From: an uncultured Lachnospiraceae bacterium
GTDB lineage: Bacteria > Bacillota > Clostridia > Lachnospirales > Lachnospiraceae
Length of the DNA: 37,213 nucleotides
Reading direction: 5' to 3'
Assembly (NCBI GenBank): GCA_910585205.1
Contig: CAJUCC010000063.1
Coordinates: 1-37,213 of the forward strand
The number at the start of each line of letters is the position of its first letter. Within the stretch, counting starts at the first letter, position 1. Both the position numbers and the translations under genes were made by a program. Under the pieces are notes generated by a model. It had not been told where the DNA came from. It did no database searches and worked only from the letters and a program-made list of their open reading frames with translations. Shown here piece by piece: positions 32,713 to 37,213 of this stretch.

Positions 32713-34505
32713 CAGTCCTGCGCCGCGTTTTCCGCCGCCAGATGCAGTTCCCGAAGCTGTACCGTATCCACCGTATCGGGTGCACCGGTCAGCAGGCAGG
32801 ACGCATCTTTGACTTTCGGAAACGCCATAACCTCACGGATGCTGTCCGCCTTTACGAGCAGCATAACCAGACGGTCCAGGCCATAGGCCAGTCCCGCATG
32901 CGGCGGCACGCCATACCGAAAGGCATCGAGCAGGAAGCCGAAACGGTTATGCGCTTCTTCCTTCGTAAAGCCCAGAATCGAAAACATCTTTTCCTGTATG
33001 TCATCCTGATAGATCCGCACGCTGCCGCCGCCCAGTTCCACACCGTTCAGGACAATGTCATATGCCTTGGCCCGCACTCTGCCCGGATCGCTGTCCAGAT
33101 ACTGCAAATCTTCGTCCATCATCATCGTAAAGGGGTGATGGACGGCCACGAAGCGGTTCTCCTCCTCGCTCCACTCAAACAGCGGAAACTCCGTAATCCA
33201 CAGGAAGTGGAATGCATCATGGTCGATCAGGCCCATCTGTTCGCCCACCTCCAGGCGCAGTGCGCCCAGTACACTGTACACAATGCTGTTTTTATCCGCC
33301 GCAAATAACAGCAGATCGCCCGGCTCACCGTCCATTGCCGCCGTCAGCGCTTCCAACTGCTCCTGCGTCATAAATTTGGCAAACGAGGATTTGAAACTGC
33401 CGTCTTCCTGTATGCTCAGATAAGCCAGCCCCTTCGCGCCATATCCCTTTGCAAAATCCACGAGGGCGTCTATCTTCTTGCGCGGCATGCCGGCCTGTCC
33501 TTTTGCATTGATGCCCCGGACACTCCCGCCCGCTTCCAGAGCAGACGTAAAGACACCGAATCCGCAGCCGCTGACCACATCGGATACATTGACCAGTTCC
33601 ATGCCGAAACGGGTGTCCGGCTTGTCGGAACCGAACCGCTCCATCGCCTCTTTCCATGTCATCCGCGGAATCGGAAGCTGCACTTCCAGACCGATCGCCT
33701 CCCGGCAGACAAACTGTAAAAGCCGTTCGTTCACATCGATCACGTCATCCACATCCACAAAGGAGAGCTCCATATCCAGCTGAGTAAACTCCGGCTGCCT
33801 GTCCGCCCGCAGGTCTTCGTCGCGGAAGCATTTCGCAATCTGGAAATAGCGGTCGAAACCGGAGCACATCAAAAGCTGTTTAAATAACTGCGGAGACTGG
33901 GGCAGACCGTAGAAACTGCCCGGGTGCACCCGGCTCGGCACCAGATAGTCCCGCGCCCCCTCCGGCGTGGATTTACCCAGGATCGGCGTCTCAATCTCCA
34001 GAAAGCCTTCCTGCGTCATAAACTTACGGATATTGGCCGCAATGCTGCTGCGCAGTATGATATTGCGCTGCAGATCGGGCCGGCGCAGATCCAGATACCG
34101 GTACTGCAGACGCAGTTCTTCCCGCGTTTTGGAATCCGCTTCGACCGGAAACGGCGGCGTCTGCGCTTCCGACAGAATCCGCAGCTGTCGTGCACGGATC
34201 TCGATCTCTCCCGTGGCAAGCTGCGGGTTGACCGCACCCGCTCTCTTTTCCACCGTTCCCGTCACGGCGATCACATATTCGCTCCGCAGCTTTTCCGCTT
34301 TGGCAAAATTCTCACTCCCACAATCGCTCTCTTCAAATATAACCTGCATGATCCCCGAACGGTCACGCAGATCGACAAAAATAATGCCGCCTTTATTTCG
34401 CTGTTTCTGCACCCATCCCATCAGTGTCACACAGGTCCCGATATCGCCGGTTCCCGGTTCCGCACACCGATGGCTCCTGTGCAATCCCTTCATTGCCTCT
34501 GCCAT
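32712..34505 (-). CDS. aspS: aspartate--tRNA ligase, bacterial type
   Basis: Class II synthetase, 597 residues. N-terminal OB-fold anticodon-binding domain (CVTLMGWVQKQRNKGGIIFV, DLRDRSGIMQVIFEE). Catalytic core with RYLDLRRPDLQRN, the flipping-loop region FLEIETPILGKSTPEGARDY, class II motif 2 (FRDEDLRADRQPEFTQLD), the bacterial GAD insertion domain (about 290-420) and motif 3 GLAYGLDRLVMLL. Whether it is discriminating or charges tRNA(Asn) too was not determined. The ribosome site AGGAGG precedes ATG 34505, and a promoter lies at 34536-34564. It heads aspS-PPTase-amidase-ktrB-ktrA. Confidence 0.97.
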   Translation of the reverse strand: MAEAMKGLHRSHRCAEPGTGDIGTCVTLMGWVQKQRNKGGIIFVDLRDRSGIMQVIFEESDCGSENFAKAEKLRSEYVIAVTGTVEKRAGAVNPQLATGEIEIRARQLRILSEAQTPPFPVEADSKTREELRLQYRYLDLRRPDLQRNIILRSSIAANIRKFMTQEGFLEIETPILGKSTPEGARDYLVPSRVHPGSFYGLPQSPQLFKQLLMCSGFDRYFQIAKCFRDEDLRADRQPEFTQLDMELSFVDVDDVIDVNERLLQFVCREAIGLEVQLPIPRMTWKEAMERFGSDKPDTRFGMELVNVSDVVSGCGFGVFTSALEAGGSVRGINAKGQAGMPRKKIDALVDFAKGYGAKGLAYLSIQEDGSFKSSFAKFMTQEQLEALTAAMDGEPGDLLLFAADKNSIVYSVLGALRLEVGEQMGLIDHDAFHFLWITEFPLFEWSEEENRFVAVHHPFTMMMDEDLQYLDSDPGRVRAKAYDIVLNGVELGGGSVRIYQDDIQEKMFSILGFTKEEAHNRFGFLLDAFRYGVPPHAGLAYGLDRLVMLLVKADSIREVMAFPKVKDASCLLTGAPDTVDTVQLRELHLAAENAAQD

Positions 34506-34535
34506 CTTTTTTCCTCCTGCATTCTTTCTGTTCCG

Positions 34536-34564
34536 ATTCTACTCCCTTTCCCCTGCTTTTTCAA
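34536..34564 (-). promoter_or_regulatory. candidate aspS promoter
   Basis: On the minus strand TTGAAA (34559-34564) is followed after 17 bp by TAGAAT (34536-34541), about 30 bp before the aspS start. The -35 box is inside a palindrome (34551-34570). Confidence 0.55.
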
Positions 34565-34570
34565 GCAGGG
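34551..34570. repeat. palindrome over the aspS -35 box
   Basis: CCCTGCTT (34551-34558) and AAGCAGGG (34563-34570) are perfect reverse complements with a 4-bp centre. It covers the aspS -35 element and lies between the divergent aspS and ECF/coaBC promoters, so it fits an operator. It is not part of a T-box leader. Confidence 0.55.
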
Positions 34571-34585
34571 CGTCCGAACTTTCTG

Positions 34586-34614
34586 TTGTATCTTTCCAAA
34601 TTCCGTGGTACGAT
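34586..34614 (+). promoter_or_regulatory. candidate promoter for the ECF S component-coaBC pair
   Basis: TTGTAT (34586-34591) and TACGAT (34609-34614) are 17 bp apart, about 68 bp before the start codon at 34682. The match to consensus is moderate. Confidence 0.45.
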
Positions 34615-34681
34615 ATGTGCGTATTGTATCTTCATGTGTGACGCACACAAAATAAGAAGAATGATAACAGGAGGAAAAAAA

Positions 34682-35335
34682 ATGAATAACACAAAAAAAG
34701 GAACCGGCTGGATGGTTCGTGTCGCACTTCTGATGGCAATTGTCATCCTTTTGGCAAATACGCCGCTGGGGATGATTCAACTGCCGATTATCAAGGCGAC
34801 AACGGTACACATTCCGGTCATTATCGGCGCAATTTTACTCGGGCCCCTGGCAGGCGCCATTCTGGGCGCCGTCTTTGGCATCTGCTCCATGCTGAGCAAC
34901 ACATACGCCCCCACCCTGCTCTCCTTCGCCTTTTCGCCTTTTATGAGCACGACCGGTATCTCCGGCGCGGTCAAGGCGGTCTGGATCTCCGTCGGATGCA
35001 GGATTCTCATCGGCGTTGCAGCCGGCTGGCTGTGGATATTCCTGAAAAAAATAAAATGTCCCAAAATACTCGGATACGGTCTGTGCGGCTTTGTCGGCTC
35101 CATGACCAATACCGTTATGGTTATGGGCAGCATCTATTTCCTGCTGGCACAGCAGTATGCACAGGCCAGAGAAGTGGCGGTGACAGCCGTTTTCGGACTG
35201 GTTATCGGTACGGTGACGGCATCCGGCATACCGGAAGCCGTCTGCGCGACCATATTGGTGGCAGTGATTACAAAAGCGCTGGCCGCCGCCAGAGTATTTG
35301 AACTCAAAAAGGAACCCGTCAGAACAAAAGTATAA
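34682..35335 (+). CDS. ECF transporter S component, probable pantothenate-specific (PanT-like)
   Basis: The 217-residue integral-membrane substrate-binding subunit of an energy-coupling-factor importer. About five to six hydrophobic segments (VALLMAIVILLANTPLG, VHIPVIIGAILLGPLAGAIL, LGAVFGICSMLSN, GCRILIGVAAGWLWIFL, TNTVMVMGSIYFLLA) and the short N-terminal basic tail fit the family. The start ATG 34682 has a perfect AGGAGG 7 nt upstream; the frame extends farther 5' without support. The partner T and A subunits are not in the window. coaBC begins 17 bp downstream, so pantothenate or a related precursor is the probable substrate; this is inference from context. Confidence 0.85.
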   Translation: MNNTKKGTGWMVRVALLMAIVILLANTPLGMIQLPIIKATTVHIPVIIGAILLGPLAGAILGAVFGICSMLSNTYAPTLLSFAFSPFMSTTGISGAVKAVWISVGCRILIGVAAGWLWIFLKKIKCPKILGYGLCGFVGSMTNTVMVMGSIYFLLAQQYAQAREVAVTAVFGLVIGTVTASGIPEAVCATILVAVITKALAAARVFELKKEPVRTKV

Positions 35336-35352
35336 GATTGGACGATTATCAT

Positions 35353-36546
35353 ATGTTTACCGGAAAAAAGATCATTCTGGGTGTTACCGGAAGCATCGCG
35401 GCCTATAAAATCGCGTCACTGGCAAGCATGCTGAAAAAGCAGGGCGGCGATATAACCGTGATTATGACGGAAAACGCCGCCAACTTTATCACCCCCATTA
35501 CATTTGAAACGTTGACAGGCAATAAGTGCCTGATTGATACGTTTGACCGGCATTTTGAATTCAACGTCGAACATGTGGCGCTGGCAAAGCAGGCGGATGT
35601 CTTCCTGCTTGCGCCGGCATCGGCCAATGTCATCGGCAAGATTGCAAACGGCATTGCCGACGATATGCTGACGACCACATATCTGGCCTGTGAATGTCCG
35701 AAGATCTTGGCTCCGGCCATGAATACCCGCATGTACCGCAACCCGATCGTGCAGGATAATCTGGACAAATGCAGGCACTACGGCATGGAAATCGTAACGC
35801 CGGCCGCCGGCTATCTGGCCTGCGGCGACACGGGTGACGGCAAGATGCCGGAACCGGAAGTCTTACGGGATGCCATTGCGCACGCGATAGCCTGCGCAAA
35901 AGACATGCAGGGCCTGCGGGTTCTCGTCACGGCGGGACCCACCCGGGAAGCCATCGATCCGGTGCGCTTTATCAGCAACCATTCCACCGGCAAGATGGGC
36001 TATGCGATCGCAAAGCACTGTATGCTCCGGGGCGCGGACGTGACACTTGTCACCGGCCCCACCAAACTCCCCGTTCCGCCGTATCTCACCTGCATCCCGG
36101 TGACAACCGCCAGGGAAATGTTTGAAGCCGTCACATCCGTAAGCGCCTCACAGGATATTATTATCAAGGCTGCCGCCGTGGCGGATTATCGTCCCACCGA
36201 GACGGCGCAGGAAAAAGTCAAAAAATCCGACGATGCGCTCTCCCTTTCCCTCAGCAGGACCGACGACATCCTGCACTATCTGGGACGGCACAAACCGGAC
36301 GGACAGTTTCTGTGCGGCTTTTCCATGGAAACGGAACATCTGCTCGAAAATGCCCGGACAAAACTGGAGCGCAAAAATCTGGATTTGATCGTGGCAAACA
36401 ATCTGAACGTAACCGGCGCCGGCTTCGGCGTCAACACCAACGTGGTGACGCTGATCGCCCGCGGCAGCCAGACGCAGCTCCCCCTTATGAGCAAGGACGA
36501 AGTTGCAAAGCGGCTGACAGATACAATACTGACAATGCGAAAATAA
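35353..36546 (+). CDS. coaBC: bifunctional phosphopantothenoylcysteine decarboxylase/synthetase CoaBC
   Basis: Converts 4'-phosphopantothenate and cysteine to 4'-phosphopantetheine. The N-terminal CoaC flavoprotein half has ILGVTGSIAAYKIASL, the catalytic histidine in EHVALAKQAD, PASANVIGKIANGIADDML, APAMNTRMY and the cysteine flap ACGDTGDGKM. The CoaB half (about 185-397) has TAGPTREAIDPVRFISNHS, STGKMGYAIAK, KAAAVADYRP and LIVANN. I choose ATG 35353 (MFTGKKIILG) over the TTG 15 bases earlier, which has no ribosome site. It is downstream of the ECF S component in the same operon. The gene ends just before the IS remnant. Confidence 0.96.
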   Translation: MFTGKKIILGVTGSIAAYKIASLASMLKKQGGDITVIMTENAANFITPITFETLTGNKCLIDTFDRHFEFNVEHVALAKQADVFLLAPASANVIGKIANGIADDMLTTTYLACECPKILAPAMNTRMYRNPIVQDNLDKCRHYGMEIVTPAAGYLACGDTGDGKMPEPEVLRDAIAHAIACAKDMQGLRVLVTAGPTREAIDPVRFISNHSTGKMGYAIAKHCMLRGADVTLVTGPTKLPVPPYLTCIPVTTAREMFEAVTSVSASQDIIIKAAAVADYRPTETAQEKVKKSDDALSLSLSRTDDILHYLGRHKPDGQFLCGFSMETEHLLENARTKLERKNLDLIVANNLNVTGAGFGVNTNVVTLIARGSQTQLPLMSKDEVAKRLTDTILTMRK

Positions 36547-36572
36547 AACGGATGGTAAAAGCGCTTTTGAAG

Positions 36573-36741
36573 TGAACCCCTTTTGTCAGACAAAAATATA
36601 TGTCTAACGAAAGGGGTTATTTCTATGTCTGGTAAGAAGATGTATAGTACCGAATTAAAACCGGAAATCGTACAACGTTATTTAAAAGGGACTATTGGTC
36701 TTAAACAATTAGCCGAACAATACCATATCTCCTCAAAATTA
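36573..36741 (+). mobile_element. left end of an IS3-type insertion sequence, truncated
   Basis: Starts with TGAACCCC 27 bp after the coaBC stop. AACCCCTTTTGTCAGACA (36575-36592) can pair with 36601-36618 over 18 positions with two G-T pairs around an 8-nt loop, an IS3/IS150-like terminal structure. A transposase start with RBS follows at 36625. Similarity ends near 36741 and no right end is seen, so the element is a stub. Confidence 0.65.
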
Positions 36742-36900
36742 CATTTTGCCTATGTTCCCCGGACAAATTCCATATCGGCCTCCCCTTCTCCCTGCTCCCC
36801 GATTCCCCGATCTGCCGGAACGCCGGGGATGCCTGCCCTTGTTCGCCTGTGGGTTATGAAGGAGGATATGCGTTTACTGGAATTTATTTCTTATTCATAA
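36625..36900 (+). pseudogene. truncated IS3-family transposase (OrfA-like N-terminus)
   Basis: The frame begins MSGKKMYSTELKPEIVQRYL and continues KGTIGLKQLAEQYHISSK, the first helix-turn-helix of an IS3/IS150-type OrfA transposase. After about residue 39 (near 36741) it changes to low-complexity, Pro/Ser-rich sequence unrelated to transposases and runs to a chance TAA at 36898, overlapping the 3' end of the opposite-strand gene. GGGG lies 9 nt upstream of the ATG. Non-functional. The stretch 36742-36883 holds nothing else I recognise. Confidence 0.75.
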
Positions 36901-37213
36901 AATCCCAATATGCCTGCATACTGTACTGGTAGTATGCCGCCGCCCTTTTCTGGCTCAACAGTTTCATATCGCTGATCTGCTTTTGGAACATATCCATAAA
37001 ATCTGTCCTGTCACGCAATCCCATCATTCCGGTTTCAGGCGGTAACGATGTAAGCCCTCCATTCTTATCCACCCCCATATATGACTCCAAAGCTGTCATT
37101 TCCACTAATGAAGCATTCCGGGGATTTATCTTGTTGATATGTATGGTCTGCTCAAATTCATTCCCATTCTCATCAACACCTTTTGCAATCACAGTCGGAT
37201 CATCCTCTGTTGA
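36884..37213 (-). CDS. C-terminal part of an unrecognised protein, continuing past the window
   Basis: Minus-strand frame open from the right edge (codons for STEDDPT precede a GTG at 37192) to a stop at 36884, about 109 visible residues. It reads AKGVDENGNEFEQTIHINKI, then INPRNASLVEMTALESYMG, GMMGLRDRTDFMDMFQ and SQKRAAAYYQYSMQAYWDF, ending MNKK. The sequence is hydrophilic, mostly helical in appearance at its C-terminus, with no membrane segment. I have a sense of similar proteins in Lachnospiraceae but no function to assign. The true start is outside the window. Confidence 0.7.
   Translation of the reverse strand, partial: STEDDPTVIAKGVDENGNEFEQTIHINKINPRNASLVEMTALESYMGVDKNGGLTSLPPETGMMGLRDRTDFMDMFQKQISDMKLLSQKRAAAYYQYSMQAYWDFMNKK

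Noticed and set aside
34506..34681. T-box or other riboswitch leader for aspS
   Set aside because: Only about 30 bp lie between the promoter and the start codon, with no specifier loop, T-box sequence or terminator; the palindrome overlaps the -35 and is better explained as an operator.
36742..36883. Continuation of the transposase frame as a real small protein
   Set aside because: The sequence is Pro/Ser-rich low-complexity translation with no transposase similarity and ends at a chance stop overlapping the opposite gene.
1..37213. tRNA, rRNA, tmRNA or integrated prophage
   Set aside because: No characteristic tRNA or rRNA sequence was seen on reading both strands, and there is no integrase, capsid, terminase or att-like repeat; the only mobile trace is the IS stub at the right.

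Overview
The window looks like chromosomal DNA from a moderately GC-rich member of the Clostridia, most likely Lachnospiraceae or a close relative. The basis is the SCIFF peptide/maturase pair typical of Clostridia, a fused SecDF, a meso-diaminopimelate-type MurE, strong AGGAGG ribosome binding sites and Firmicutes-type gene order (priA-def-fmt-metallopeptidase-rsmB-rlmN). No species can be named from the sequence alone. No rRNA, tRNA or CRISPR array was seen.

Layout. 1-952 is a decayed junction: remnants of an AraC-type regulator with an effector-binding domain, run into a headless ASCH/PUA-like fragment. 970-9295 (minus) is a tight housekeeping operon, murE-priA-def-fmt-Zn peptidase-rsmB-rlmN, for wall precursor synthesis, replication restart, initiator-Met formylation/deformylation and rRNA methylation. 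9296-9699 is non-coding and holds the murE promoter and a possible small RNA ending in a strong terminator. 9700-10791 (plus) encodes a protein with five 69-bp tandem repeats and a DUF4397-like C-terminal part. 10882-18177 (minus) runs from a TIGR04086 membrane protein through the 48-residue SCIFF peptide gene scfA, its radical-SAM maturase scfB, secDF and recJ to an acyltransferase.

18291-20153 (plus) is the most unusual gene: a CNNM/CBS/CorC membrane protein fused in one uninterrupted frame to a complete YbaK/PrdX-type prolyl-tRNA deacylase domain. It is transcribed divergently from the SCIFF cluster. 20210-23383 (minus) is a GntP permease plus an IlvD/Edd dehydratase, more likely for sugar acids than for branched-chain amino acid synthesis. 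23504-29062 (minus) is a complete branched-chain amino acid ABC importer (livJ-H-M-G-F) followed closely by a cytidylate-kinase-like gene. It has recognisable promoters before livJ and before livH and a stem-loop between them.

29260-34505 (minus) is aspS-PPTase-amidase-ktrB-ktrA. Divergent from aspS are an ECF transporter S component and coaBC (34682-36546, plus), which suggests pantothenate uptake coupled to coenzyme A synthesis. The right end holds an IS3-type terminus with a truncated transposase, then the C-terminal part of an unrecognised protein that runs off the window.

All functional calls are from motif recognition and gene context. No database search was run.
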